From Macrobrachium rosenbergii (taxonomy: Eukaryota > Arthropoda > Malacostraca > Decapoda > Palaemonidae): a DNA stretch of 64,000 bases. The notes beneath the pieces were generated by a model, which did no database searches, had not been told where the DNA came from, and saw only the letters and a list, made by a program, of their open reading frames with translations. Position numbers and translations under genes: made by a program. The stretch covers positions 23,104,309 to 23,168,308 of the forward strand of contig NC_089792.1 in the NCBI RefSeq assembly GCF_040412425.1, in the 5' to 3' direction. Of the stretch, positions 20,090 to 32,009 are shown in pieces (within the stretch, counting starts at the first letter, position 1; each line of letters starts with the position of its first letter).

Positions 20090-22205
20090 TCCACAAAAAT
20101 AAAACAAAAACCTTGGGGTAAAGATTCAATTACCGAGAACCTCAAGGTAAGGAATACGCTGTATGAAATGCCAATGGGAAGACAGTGGGTGGCTCCTCCG
20201 CTAGATGGGACCTGGTGCACAAGGTTAGGTTAAGATGAATGTATGTGTTCCAATTCAGTGACTTAGGCCTATGGTGTTCAAGCTCATATTGGGTGGGAGG
20301 GCCCATGCCAGGCGAGGACTTGCACTCTAGATTTAGGCTAAGGAAAGTTGGGTCTGGATGCACATGCACTTTACCCTACGACATTTATGGCGGACTAGGT
20401 CAGGTTAGGTAGAGGGGTCCAAGGGAGGCAAAGTCCCCCCACCCAGCTAAAGATTGCACCCTAGGTTAGGAAGGATGAACCAATATAACACAACTGTTCT
20501 GACTACAGTTTTATGCTTTAAACAATAGTTTGATATTAGTTATTGTTAAGGGCTTGAGGAGTTATACTACAGAATAGGCCTACTTGTTCATGTCATTCTG
20601 CCGTGCACGACATCAAGTTGGGGTTCTGCCCCAAGTCACATTAGCCAGGGTGCCACAACCAGGGGGAGGTTAGGTTATGGGCTAATGAATCAATGTTAGA
20701 GAAGGTCTTGGATCAGATCTCAAGCAGGCCGTGATGCAGGGAAACAGCATGCGTGACTCTTCTCCATTTTTACTGTGCAGGCTAATAGCCTAATTGTGAT
20801 TTCAACTCTTCCATCTTTCTGACTGTGCAATGCACCTTTGTTTGCCCCACCCAGAAAACCCCAGGGTAATTCTAAGGATTGGCTCCGCGCCTGTTTTTCC
20901 CTTGGAAACTGGTTTTTTCTACACTTCTGACATTGGCGGTGCATTTGTTTATCGTCAGCCAAATGGAATGTCCCTTCGCCGTGTTTAGTACTGGCCCAGG
21001 GGGGGCGGTACCCACACGTTAACAAGTTACTGCACTTGCCAGAAGGGATATGAACCGTTCCAAACAGGCGTATATACCCGTGCTCTGTCTTGTGAAGATC
21101 GCGTATGGAAATCCCTTGTTGGATGGACTCCAGGGGTTAATTACATGCGTGCGACAAAAACTGAAGATAAATCCATAATTAGCAACCAAAAAGCTGTAGA
21201 AAATGTCAAGTTAGAAGGAAATCGCCGCCGCGGAACTACTACTTCGATCTACTAACCCTGGTTCCCCACTGGGACCCCTAAGCTAAAATGGTTGGATATA
21301 GCCTAGCCTAGCTAGTTGGGGGAAATACAAAAGCAAGTGGTGACAGGCTGTTAGAAACATACAGGTTGGCCTAGGCCTAGACACAAGGTAACAAGTCAAA
21401 TATGGCTTACGCGTCTGGCTAGGAAATTAAGTATCATAATAGACAACCAGGAATTGTAAATATTGGTCAGAAAATTAAAAAAAAAAAGGGATGAAGCTCG
21501 TCGGTTGGCCAGACTAGGCCTAAGGGCAGCCTTGTCCTACCTCACCGTTCGCTTTTGACAGATATTTCCTTGTGACTAGGCTGAGGCAATAGGCCTGAAT
21601 GTGCACTTCTTATCCTACCTCTGTTGTTCTCAAGACATGTGCTACTGATGTCCCGTGACTTTATCTTGGTAGGTCATCTTACCTAAACGACAAAATACGG
21701 TTCACTGTTATTGGCATGATTGCTACCTACGAGAGGTTGTTTTCACAATTACAGGGAGTATCGCGCCACGGTAGCTTCTTCTTCTTCCAATTCTTGTGAG
21801 AACTGAGAAATTATTTCCCTCACAGTTGATTAATAATTTTCGAACGTTCCACTTCTTATCCAACGTAGAACTGTGATGTACTTCATGTTTGTCATAGGAT
21901 TTATTTTTCCCCCCACGTGTTGTCCTTTCAGCATACGTTTGCAGTGTTAAGACTACGAAAAGTCCTGTCGGGATAAAGAAAAACTGCCAGTATGCTACTA
22001 TATTTATTCACCCAAATGCCGACAGGTGTTTCAGAACCACAGTATATTTTAATTCAGCAATGGAACAACATACTAATATATAGCAGAGTACAGTAAAAAA
22101 AAATATTGAAAAAAAAGAAGAAATTAGACCAGCATGGTTTGCATTTTAAATTTATAGAAGGCATGAAAGTCCCTGTTTACATTTTTTTTTTCTTTTTTAG
22201 GTTCT
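20090..22205. other. Intergenic region without a recognisable gene
   Basis: No ORF with family features. 20230-20700 and 21290-21420 are rich in 'aggttaggtt' and 'gcctaggcc' strings, too irregular to be a telomeric array. 20880-21250 is relatively CpG-rich (ccgcgcc, gggggcgg, atcgccgccgcgg) and could be a promoter or an unannotated first exon, but no start or splice pattern decides it. Confidence 0.4.
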
Positions 22206-22931
22206 GGCTTTCCAATCAGGTTTTAGGTTGTACTGTCATATATTAATAAGAAATATAGTTCCATTGCAAATCTAGTGTAGTCCTGGGCTGCCGGCTGAAA
22301 CAGATATTACCCTGGCAATTAATAAATATGGCAGCACAGTACTTTTTTTTTTTACCTATCAAGGTCTTTATTTTTGAAGACTGAAAGAAGTGCTAAATAT
22401 AGTGGAAGTCTTAACATAAGATATGGATACCACATGAGCATTGGCATTTGAAGAAAATTAAAGTGTAAAAAAAAAATAAAATTAGGTGGAAAGGCAAAGG
22501 AATCCCATACTGACGGGGAGAAACTGCTTCATCGTGAGGGGATCTCAGCTTCAGTGCTGTTAAGGTGCATTTACACGCCTTAACAGCACTGAAGCTGAGG
22601 CCCCCTCGCGATGAAGCAGTTTCTCCCCCGTCAGTGTGGATTCCTTTGTCTTTCCACCTAATTTTATTTTTTTTACACTTAAATTTTCTTCAAATGCCAA
22701 TGCTCATGTGGTATCTATATCTTACTGTTAACACCTTCCACTATATTTAGCACTTCTTTCAGTCTTCAAAAATAAAGACCTTGATAGGTAAACAAAAAGT
22801 ACTGTGCTGCCATATTTATTAATTTCCAAGATAATATGTTTCAGCCGGTAGCCCAGGACTACACTAGATTTGCAGTGGAACTATATTCTAATAATATATG
22901 ATAGAACAACCTAAAACTTGATTGGAAAGCC
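22206..22931. repeat. Large inverted repeat, ~360-bp arms, 12-base loop
   Basis: 22206-22565 and 22578-22931 are reverse complements with roughly 90 percent identity by eye, separated by tgcatttacacg. Examples are gactacactagatttgcagt and its complement, and ccttaacagcactgaagctg next to the loop. Arms begin with ggctttccaatca and end tgattggaaagcc. There is no coding sequence and no clear target duplication. Either a fold-back/MITE-like element or a head-to-head duplication. Confidence 0.92.
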
Positions 22932-23039
22932 ACACGGTCAAACCAAATTTACATCCAACCTCAGTGTGAGTCGTGCAGTTGAGAAGCAAAGATTCCTCTG
23001 GATCAAGACACTCTTATCGCTTTGGTTTAGCGGTGTCGC

Positions 23040-23560
23040 TAAAGAAAAGAAAAAAAAAGTTCAAAGTTGACATAAGAATAAAAAAGAGACCACCATATAT
23101 CTCATGCAAACTTGCTTTGCTGATTTGAGATTAGAGCCAGAGGACTGGCATAATCATATTAGAATGGATGAAGCAGCATATTTTGATCTGCTGAGGCTTG
23201 TCACCCCTTTTATGAAGTATAAGAACACAAGCATGAGAGGTCACTTCTCCTCATGAAAGGTTGAGCGCCACTGTGTTTTTAAGAACAGTTATACTGTCCA
23301 GGCTGGAAGAGCTCTCTCGCGGCAAGTCTTGACCATAACAAACATCAACTCGTCAAAACATCACAAAGGAGTAAGGTGTCATCCGTCGAACTCCCAGACT
23401 TCTTTGAGTTTTCAAGTTTCTTACATTCTCTCCTAAAAGCAGTCCGAAATTAGTTTATTTTTTTTTCATAAAGTCGTCCCGTGACCAGCTAGGTTCATTA
23501 TGAAGAAAATAAACAGTGCGTCCACTGTTACAGTGATGGGTTTCCTTTGATTTAGAATAC
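23040..23560 (+). pseudogene. Harbinger (HARBI1-like) transposase fragment
   Basis: Frame 23125-23257 reads LRLEPEDWHNHIRMDEAAYF and on through DLLRLVTPFMKYKNTSMR. This matches the layout of the N-terminal region of PIF/Harbinger nucleases: L-R-L-E-x-x-x-x-x-x-x-x-R-M-x-x-x-x-F-D-x-L-L-x-L-V-x-P, then a K/Q-x-x-T-x-M/F-R block. The continuation after the stop near 23258 appears shifted ('gaaaggttgagcgccactgtgt' would encode ERLxxTV). The catalytic region is not visible. Confidence 0.6.
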
Positions 23561-23765
23561 ATAGAATTTAGGCAAAAGCGCTGCGACTTATGAGGTCATT
23601 CAGCGATGAGACGGAAATTGATAGTAAAAAGGTCTGAAAGGTTTAACAGGAGGAAATCCTCGCAATTGTTAGGAGCTGAATGAATGTTGCAAAAAACCTT
23701 AAGTAATGGCTACAGTGCACTGCATGAGGAGCACTGACGATACTACCCTCCTACGGGGTTGGTTT
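23545..23765 (+). repeat. Interspersed repeat copy (short form)
   Basis: Shares with 23935-24215 the series 'tatgaggt.attcagcg', 'gacggaaattga.agtaaaa', 'caggaggaaa.cctcgca', 'ttgcaaa.aaccttaagtaatg.ctacagtgcac' and 'ctacgggg'. A central ~60-base portion is deleted here. Non-coding. It resembles a frequent decapod repeat from memory. Confidence 0.6.
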
Positions 23766-23934
23766 TCTTTGATGGTGTCCCGCATCTTAGCTATGGTATT
23801 TTCATGTCACCAGACTGGCTGCTAACATAATGTCAATACTCGGAGCATAGTCTTGGTGACGGGAATGTTTGTGAACGGCACTAAATGCTCATTTGTTAAG
23901 TGGCCTGTTTCTCCAACTGATCTGCCTGTGTTCA

Positions 23935-24215
23935 GAGAATAGAATAGATAGAGTATTTAGGTCAAAGGCCAAGCACTGGGACCTATGAGGTTACAGCGCT
24001 GAAGCAGTAATTAAAAGTGTAATAGGAGGGGAAACTTCACAGTTGTGCTATGAATCAATTTTTAGGAGAGGGTGGAAAGTAAGATGGAGGAAAGAGAATA
24101 TGAACGACGGAGGTATGTAAAACGAATGAAAGGGGTTTCAGCTAGGGGCCAAATGGATACTGCAAAGAACCTTAAGCAATGCCTATAGGTGCAATAACAG
24201 CAATGCCAACCCCGG
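23935..24215 (+). repeat. Interspersed repeat copy (longer form)
   Basis: Same family as 23545-23765. It includes 'ctatgaatcaatttttaggagagggtggaaagtaagatgga', 'aaaggggtttcagctagggg' and 'tgcaaagaaccttaagcaatgcctata'. A third fragment lies at 27290-27375. The minus-strand ORF across it (24062-24274) has no coding features. Confidence 0.6.
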
Positions 24216-24439
24216 TATGTGTTCAAACAAATGTTACCAAAACTGGAGTTTTGATTTCCCAATATAAAATGCATAACAAAAACTACTTATATATAATTAC
24301 GGCTACATAGATCTGTAGTACTTTTGGTACGCTTTCTTTGAAGTGGAAAAACCTTCGCATTACATATTCTGATCTCAATGTAACTTTAAGACTAGCTTGA
24401 GGGGAGGAGAAATAAATAGTAGCTCTGTTTACTGACACT

Positions 24440-25200
24440 TTGGAGCTCATGCAGTTATTGGTTTTTGAAGTTGTTTACTAAAAATTGTAGGCTATCAGTG
24501 AATTTAGTATCGAATCCATTTTCAATGATGCAAAAAAAAATTAAAATACAATCTAGAATGTTCCAAACAAATCTAAAATACCCTATTAACTAAAGCTTTT
24601 AATGAATTCTTCATAAAACCACTGATTATAAAATATGAAAATTTGGTTGAGACCTATGAAAGGTGGCTTCCTATAACCTCAACATTGTTACGAATTACGA
24701 GAACATCTAGAAAGAGTAATTTTCCATTAGTATCTTTTTCTGACATAAATGATATATTTTCCTGCTTAGGGCTAAATACTCTGGAAACAAAGGAATGTGA
24801 CTGGGTAGTCTAAAATTAAAAAGGTGTCATCTACATATTGCAGTGGTTTGAAAAGACACAAGACGTTCACTTAACCATCTGACCTCATGATATGGAAATA
24901 AAGGCATTACCTAATGCTGGGTCCAGTGGACTGCCCACTGCAATTCTATCCTTTCCTTTTGCTTATAAACCTTTTCACTGAGGATAAAGAGACAAACTTT
25001 CATCTCTCAAACGAAACACAGATTCTGGGTGATAACAAGTGTTAACATTTTCATGTGATCTCCGAAAACAACAGCATATGATAATTTCCAAGCCATTCTA
25101 CGAACAGTTGGCAACTCTTGACACTTGCCTCACTTGGCTCATAACTCATTTTTAAGTTCAGGAATTCAATCACACAAGATATAATATTGTGTAAGGCTAA
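24440..25200 (-). pseudogene. Penelope-like reverse transcriptase remnant
   Basis: Read on the minus strand in several frames: AVGSPLDPALGNAFI near 24940, a YHEVRWLSE stretch near 24890, the RT catalytic box PLQYVDDTFLIL with codons for YVDD at 24826-24837, and NGKLLFLDVLVIRNN near 24730-24690. A VGSPLGP-type motif, then ~30 residues, then (R/Q)YVDDTF, then FLDVL is the order in Penelope-like element RTs. At least four frame shifts or stops. No GIY-YIG endonuclease seen. Confidence 0.65.
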
Positions 25201-25316
25201 CAGAGGATGAATTAACTGGATAAATGCTGTACAGTACAGTAAACATTACTAGATAATAGTCTCTATTCTTCTCATGAGAATAGATACACATATTCCAAGA
25301 GGATGTGGAAAGATAT

Positions 25317-25630
25317 AGACACCACCCTACTTACGAACATCCAACTTACAAACATTCAGACGCAAAACAAATGGGATAGCGCATTAAAATTGTGTTCAGA
25401 GCGTTCCCAGTTGCCACCCGTAAGTTAAAATTTTGTTCTGGCCCCTATTCTGTACATACAGTACTGTCTGTACAGTGTATTGTTTTAGAATAAAAAAAGT
25501 ACAGTACTATATTGATTTTATATCATACTATGATTAAATAGGCATGAAGAATACAGCAACCAACTTACAAACAATTCAATATACAAACAGCAGTCAAGAA
25601 TGTAACTCGTTTGTAAGTAGGGTGGTGTCT
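25317..25630. mobile_element. MITE with ~22-bp inverted ends
   Basis: Starts agacaccaccctacttac and ends with its reverse complement (gtaagtagggtggtgtct at 25613-25630). Related 'caacttacaaac' strings occur just inside both ends. 314 bp, no coding sequence. Target duplication not clear. Confidence 0.75.
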
Positions 25631-25639
25631 GCTATCATT

Positions 25640-27285
25640 ATCGTGTCAGTTATAAGCACTGTTTGTCCGTACTGAAAATCAAATTATATAAGGAGCACAT
25701 TTACTTGCTATGCTATTACCTTATACTAACATACGTTATTTTATAACTGCAACTAGAAATGAAGAGTACAGTAATGTAATTAGTTACTTACTGAAGACAT
25801 GGATCCATGTGCTTTCATAAAAAGATGAATGTCAGTTTGCTGAAGAATGTTAAGAGCATCGTAAATACAAAAAGTAATTGATTCCTACACACTTAAAAAG
25901 AACAAAACAGAGTAAGAAATGTATTTGAGCTTCACTAAAACATATGACCATGCTGAAGACCAAAAAGCTTAATATTTGCTGTACAGGATACAACTCAAAG
26001 TTTACCAAGAAACAATTGGCATAAACTGTAACCCCTTATCAAGAATACACATTAATTGTTAAAATACCATTCCAAAACAGAACCAGTACGGCTGGAGAAG
26101 TGAAAGCACAAGGACAGCAAAAGAAGGTTGAAAGTATTTCCCTGAAATCAACAAACAAACCTCCTTTCTGTTAAAGTACCATCCAATAAGGCGGACTGGG
26201 GAGGCGAAAACTCACGTCTATAGATGGCAGAAACAGAAACCTATAGTATCATATATAAGTTTCTTTCCGTTCTGAATTGATTTTTATAAAATTTAAGCTG
26301 TCAAACCAAACGACTGGGCACTTTCGGCTATTCAGCGAAAAGAGGAAGTTGGAGTGGTTGTACAATACTACATTGATGAGGAAAATAAAGGTGATGAAGC
26401 GCGAGTCTAAAGGTGGAACTGAGTGTATACCCAAAAGTTGCACTAAGAAGTAATAGTTAAGAGAGACTGGACAAAGACTGAAGAAAGGAAGCGGTGTGGT
26501 AGTATGAAAAAGTTGGTTTGTATGAATTAATATTTGATTTTCCTTCTTTTATTATATTTGTGTGAGGTGGTGTATGATTGTTTGATTAAATTGTTTCATT
26601 TTTGTTTTTTTCTTTTTTACTTGCAGTTTGCTCGAGTGGGTTAGCGTAGAGTGAGGCGCTCGCCTTCACCTTACCTGATAAGAAAGAAATAAATCAAATA
26701 AATAAAATTTAAAGAGCAGTTGAAAATAGAGGAAGGGATAAAGCAGAGAAGTGATAAGGAGCATAGGGAGAGAACGCAAAGCTGCCAGATTGCAGAAACA
26801 AAAAACACTGGTCAGGCCGCCCTTCTCCCGGTTCCTTCATATACGACACTAAATCCCAAAAGGTACCGATCTCAACACACCTGCAGCAAACAAAGTTCGA
26901 CAACAGTTGGAAAGGAACAAAACTAGGTGTTGATCTCTCCCGTAGGAGGAAGGATAGCGATGAAATCCTAAACTGGCTGATGTTGAGCAAGCTAACTCCC
27001 AATCTGAAGAAGTCTCAGAGACCATAGTTGGGGGAACACTGATTTATTGATAGTAAGGTTCAATTAGGTTAAGGTTCTATTGATAGTGGGAGGGGGGTGG
27101 AAACTACAGGATTAGGACTGAGTAGAATAAGTTTTGATGAATTATAGTGTTAAGGTTAGGTTAAGTTTCCGTTCTGTAGGCTAAGGACAGTCAGTGTTTC
27201 ATTTAATAACCTCCAAATCCATTCCCATCATACTGCACCAACTGTGTGCTAAAAGAAAAAGTCCCTACAGCAGGACTGAAGGTAA
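25640..27285. other. No recognisable gene
   Basis: AT-rich non-coding sequence. ORFs at 26249-26443 and 26709-27002 lack any family features. 'aggttaggttaag' strings occur at 27060-27180. Confidence 0.4.
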
Positions 27286-27626
27286 AATAAAAGTCTAAAG
27301 CGGGTGCAGTTTGAGGCCAAAATGATGTAGCAAAGCAAGCACCCTTTAGCAATGCTTGCAGTGCACTAACCCCCTAACAGGGAGTTATTCAAAGGCCAAA
27401 TGGTTTAGTGCTTGAGACTTGTTAACAAGGCACTTAAATCCTTTAAGATCCCTGGAACTTCAAAACTCATCTGTGGTCCACCACTTAGTTCAGGGTTACC
27501 GCTTATGAGCTTACCAATAATGTTTTTTTTATTTTCCTCTGTACAGTACATATATTATTCATATAATGTTGGCTTTGGTTCCCTTAGTACCAGAATGCAC
27601 TCTTTTTGCAATATGCTTAAAATGAA

Positions 27627-27874
27627 AGATAAAAACTCAAATGGCACATACTTTGCACACAGAAATTTCTTCATTTTGTAAAGAAGTAAGATAAAAACTC
27701 AAATGGCACATACTTTGCACACAGAAATTTCTTCATTTTGTAAAGAAGTAAGATAAAAACTCAAATGGCACATACTTTGCACACAGAAATTTCTTCATTT
27801 TGTAAAGAAGTAAGATAAAAACTCAAATGGCACATACTTTGCACACAGAAATTTCTTCATTTTGTAAAGAAGTA
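27627..27874. repeat. Four perfect 62-bp tandem repeats
   Basis: The unit begins agataaaaactcaaatggca and ends tttgtaaagaagta. Copies start at 27627, 27689, 27751 and 27813 and look identical throughout. No spacer structure. Confidence 0.95.
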
Positions 27875-28059
27875 TTTCAAAAACAAACTGGATAAAATTT
27901 CCTTTCCATTTAAAAATGTAAGGAAAAAAGTCTCTAAACATCATCTCATCTCATTGCTTCCCGGCACCAAAATACTCATGAAAAATATTATTTTTCTAAT
28001 TTATATGGACTTAATCACAATCTAAAAGAATAGTCTTAATAAATACTGGGGATACCTGC

Positions 28060-29700
28060 CCAATCACTTTTCACAAAACCATGTTTTTTTATCTAGGAAC
28101 AATGGATTTTCAAAAAGTGGTACCCAGTCTTACAAGAACGCAGACCTTTCTTATTTTTATTGGAGACTGACTCACTCCTTAGGTGGGAGGTGCTTACCTG
28201 TGGAACATGAATTGTGGTGTTCAGACTACAACCCAAAAATACCAAATTCCTGGTCACGTCTGTGTGTGAGAGAAGAATGACTGTTAACTTCCTATACAGT
28301 CTGCCAATACAGAAGCAAGAGGAAAATAGGCCGTGTGACAGAGTTTGCTATTTTTCCAGTCTTATTGCATAGGAAGCCCAAGTCAGTAGACAGCAATTAC
28401 CATTACAAACCAAATGTTAAAGATACACACCCAACCTTTCTCCCTACTGTTAGAAAAGAGGGCTGAGGATGTCCCAACTTAAAACCAAAGCCTTCAAACT
28501 GGGTGTTTTATTGTGTAACTCACCTGCATCAGGCCAGACCAGCATGTATACTGCCTTGGTTACTGTGGTACAAAGAGAGAAAGGGAGATACTGTAGAGAG
28601 AAGAAATCAATCATCCTAATTTCACTCCTGTGAACCTTAGGTGTGATGTTTTCCTGTCGAATGGAGTTTGGGTAGCTACATAATGTCTTGAACAGCCACC
28701 ACAGGTCCCAAGGAAATGTCCAAGAAATCATAGGTCATGTCCCTTACACAGGAGGTGAAGGTGGTATAGTACCAGCCCTCAACTCAGAAAGTTTGTTTTG
28801 GACATCGTCCTCTTGTGCCTACCAGTACTATTAATAAATACTGAAGTTGATACTTGGGCCTAAAATGTCAAGTTCTCTTCCAATATTAATGAAAAACTCT
28901 CACTACAACAAAAAATCTCGTCTAGACTGCTACCTAAAAAGATCCAGAGGGAGAGGGGATCAAAAAACTTATATACCTTGCTAGGAACTGATGGTTATAT
29001 ATTGTTTTCACCATACATTCATAAATAAACAAGATTATGAGAGAACCTCAACACGTTATATGCTGGACTTGGTATGACACCATGAAACTTACTTGCTTTG
29101 TCAATGATCACGATAGCAGAATGAGTCTTGTGTGTGAGGTCTTTAGCAAAAGAATAACAAGGGCTAAAGGGTGGCTGAGTGTGACTTCAGAGACAAGTAG
29201 AAATACCCACAACAAGGTATGAGTTTGTGGGGTGGCAAAGGTTGTTCAAAGCTCCCTGTGAGGATGGACTACTCAGGTGAGAATGAAAGGTCCATGCCCT
29301 TAAGATGGAACCCCAAGTTCATGACAGAGCAACAGCCCTTTGCTATAGAAAATGAGATGACTCACCTTGGCAAAGAAAGGAAGTTGGCAATTCACTGTAA
29401 AGTGGCTTCAATAAATATCTGCTGATGAATGCTCGAAGGTGCTGGATATCTTTAATGCACTCTCAAGAGAAAAGTCTCTCTCTCATTGGAGCTGCTGGAC
29501 AGTCTTCAGACATGAATAGACATGATGGTATCTTAGTAGATGAAGCAAAGTAGGCTGTCAGAGATTCTATCCTGACAACTCTTCGCGACAGCTCAACGGA
29601 AACGGTATCCCTCAGCTCGAGTCCAATGAGAAGCAACCAGGGTCATCCAGAGACCTTGGGTAACCAACATTTCTTGCTAAGCAGGGAGAAGCATACATGT
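28060..29700 (-). other. Weakly preserved DIRS-like sequence
   Basis: 28080-28260 has the terminal module of the DIRS families here ('tctaggaacaatgg', 'gggaggtgcttacctgtggaacatg'), comparable with 31715-31790 and 56035-56070. 28440-29690 has the base composition and short-ORF pattern of copies A and B, but I could not identify a domain. No intact gene. Confidence 0.3.
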
Positions 29701-31235
29701 AAAAAAAAAAGTGAATGAAGTAGCTACCAAAGTAAACATTTATTGCTGATTGACAGAGGGCTTATTTCAAATTGAACTGGAGATAATTATCATTACCTGA
29801 TGTGATTTCAAGCAGTGCTAACAGTGATTAAATACATCTGAATAACAGAGGGAAACAAGATAAAGACGAATTTGTAAGTTGCATGGTACAAGTGCTATGC
29901 ACTATCCAGCTCTTGGCACTCAAACAAAATATATCTGATAACAACGGTGAATTTGATGTCTACCCAACTTTATATTACTAAGGTGTCAAAGAATGATACA
30001 CTTCAGGAATAGCTCTCCATCAACATATGGGAATAACTTCCTCATAGAATCTCACTTATTTCAGTCATTAACAACTTGAATAAAAACTCTTTTTACAGTA
30101 ATATATATTCATAATAATTTTGCTGGACAATACTTCTTATTAACAATACTAAAAGTAAAACAGTAATACAAAAGAAATAAAATAGTTCAAAGGAGAATAG
30201 TTTACTGGCAACTCATTTATACATGGGTTTCATCCAACATATAAATCATCGTTAAAATACAAATCACAGAATATATTAACTTATTACTGATCTTCACCTC
30301 TCAAACATACAGTACTTTTAAGATAAATCTAAAAATGTGAGCTCCACCAACATAAATTATTTTGATCTGAACACTGTAGAATAGTGTGGCCGCATAAGAC
30401 AATCAAATACACTAGAATCATTCCAAGAAAAACGGAATACTTTCACATATATCTTAATAGAGTGGCCAGAACAGTAAAGGGATACCAAGATGCAGTAGCT
30501 AGCATGTGGAGAACTACACTTTTAACAGCTTATTAATCTGTGTTCTAGAGCCAATAAGCCACTAACCGCCATTACAATCAACCTCTTCACCAGTCCTCAC
30601 AAAGCAGCAATGTTACCTGAATAATGTACACATGGAGCCAGTGATTGCACATTAATTGATCTATACCTGCAACATGGCACAAGCAAATATTATGGTCTTT
30701 CTCATATATTAAACACATGCACACACAGCCTATTATTGTCATCTGCTAGGTCAGGGTTTGTTGTGACAGCATAGCTGGCATTCCTTTTCTCTAGCCAGCT
30801 ATGGCAAATAATGTAACTAAAGGATGTTATTTATATACATTTCCTCTTAATTTTAAGATTTTTAAAAAAATACTTTAGGTTAAAAAAAAATATGCAAAGC
30901 AAGTATGCTAAAAGCCAGTAACACGGTAGAATACTGCTGTGAAATCTGCATACATTACTGCTTGATAGCCAAAATACCCATTTCTTCTTATCAACTAGCT
31001 CACCTACTGTATGTTCTGTATGCTGCTAATAAGTGAAATTCCAAGTAACAGAGCGCTAACATAATAAAAAGGAAAGAAGTGAAATAAAAGTAAAACTTTA
31101 ATGATCCTGAGTGCTTGTGTGGGGGGCTAGTCATCTGTACTGATTTAATTTTACAGTAAGCTTGCCTAAAATTAGAAGTTATAACAATATTTCCCTCGTT
31201 TATCCTCCAAGTTATTAATAACATGAATAAAGTTA
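29700..31235. other. No recognisable gene
   Basis: AT-rich sequence without a credible ORF, splice-flanked exon or transposon terminus that I can see. Confidence 0.4.
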
Positions 31236-31236
31236 C

Positions 31237-31340
<104 letters not shown>

Positions 31341-31404
31341 TGCAATAATCATTATTAAACTAAAATACAAAATATTTAAGACAGGAGAAAATTACATAAT
31401 AAAC

Positions 31405-31960
31405 CATGGAAATTACATTTTTCCTAGGAACAGAAACCTGAAGACATATGAGAATGTCTTTGGTGACAGTCAGATCATTTGTTGAAACTTGTTAACAAAG
31501 ATGGTTAAGAGATGCCAAGTAGGTAAGTAGTGGTGTCAATATCCACCACTACTCTCCTAAACCCGCTCCCCAGAGCCTCATATATATTCCTTCTAGTACT
31601 AGGACATATGCAGGGTTGTTTAAATTTGGGATTATGAAAAGGCTTAAGTTTGCATAGCTCAAGTAAATTGCAATTTATGTTTTTAAAACTGTCATTTGGT
31701 TTCTATGACATATAAAACTTTATATTTTACATAGGAAAATCACTTCTTAGGTGAGAGGTATTGCCTTATGGAACATGGCTGGCATTGCTTTAGTTACCAG
31801 CCACAACTATCAGTTACTCATTGATGTGCAAGAGCAAGGGGTGGATGACTCCTGTAAACTAATGTAATGCCAGGCATATACTGATACTGAAAGCAAATGG
31901 GCTTGGTACCCAAGACTGGTTTGTGTATGAACCTGCATCTGACCATCCTAGCGTATACAT
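31405..31960. repeat. Solo DIRS-type terminal modules
   Basis: 31405-31640 contains 'acatttttcctaggaacaga', 'tgttgaaacttgttaacaaag.tggttaa' and 'gtaggtaagtagtggtg', close to 41935-42110 ('tgttgaaacttggtaacaaggtagttaa', 'gtaggtgagggggatgg'). 31715-31960 is a second module with 'ataggaaaatcacttcttaggtgaga' and 'ttatggaacatggctgg', like 28160-28215. No coding part. Confidence 0.45.
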
Positions 31961-31970
31961 TGCCTTACTG

Positions 31971-32007
<37 letters not shown>

Positions 32008-32009
32008 GT

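Noticed and set aside
20230..20700. Telomere-type TTAGG repeats
   Set aside because: The aggttagg strings are scattered and irregular, not tandem.
20720..21025. 101-codon minus-strand frame in a CpG-rich stretch
   Set aside because: No domain, no splice context and low complexity; kept only as possible promoter DNA.
26625..26690. tRNA-like sequence (ctcgagtgggttagcg... gctcgcc)
   Set aside because: An A-box-like stretch is present, but I found no B box or cloverleaf.
27627..27874. CRISPR-like array
   Set aside because: Units are contiguous with no unique spacers, and the genome is eukaryotic.
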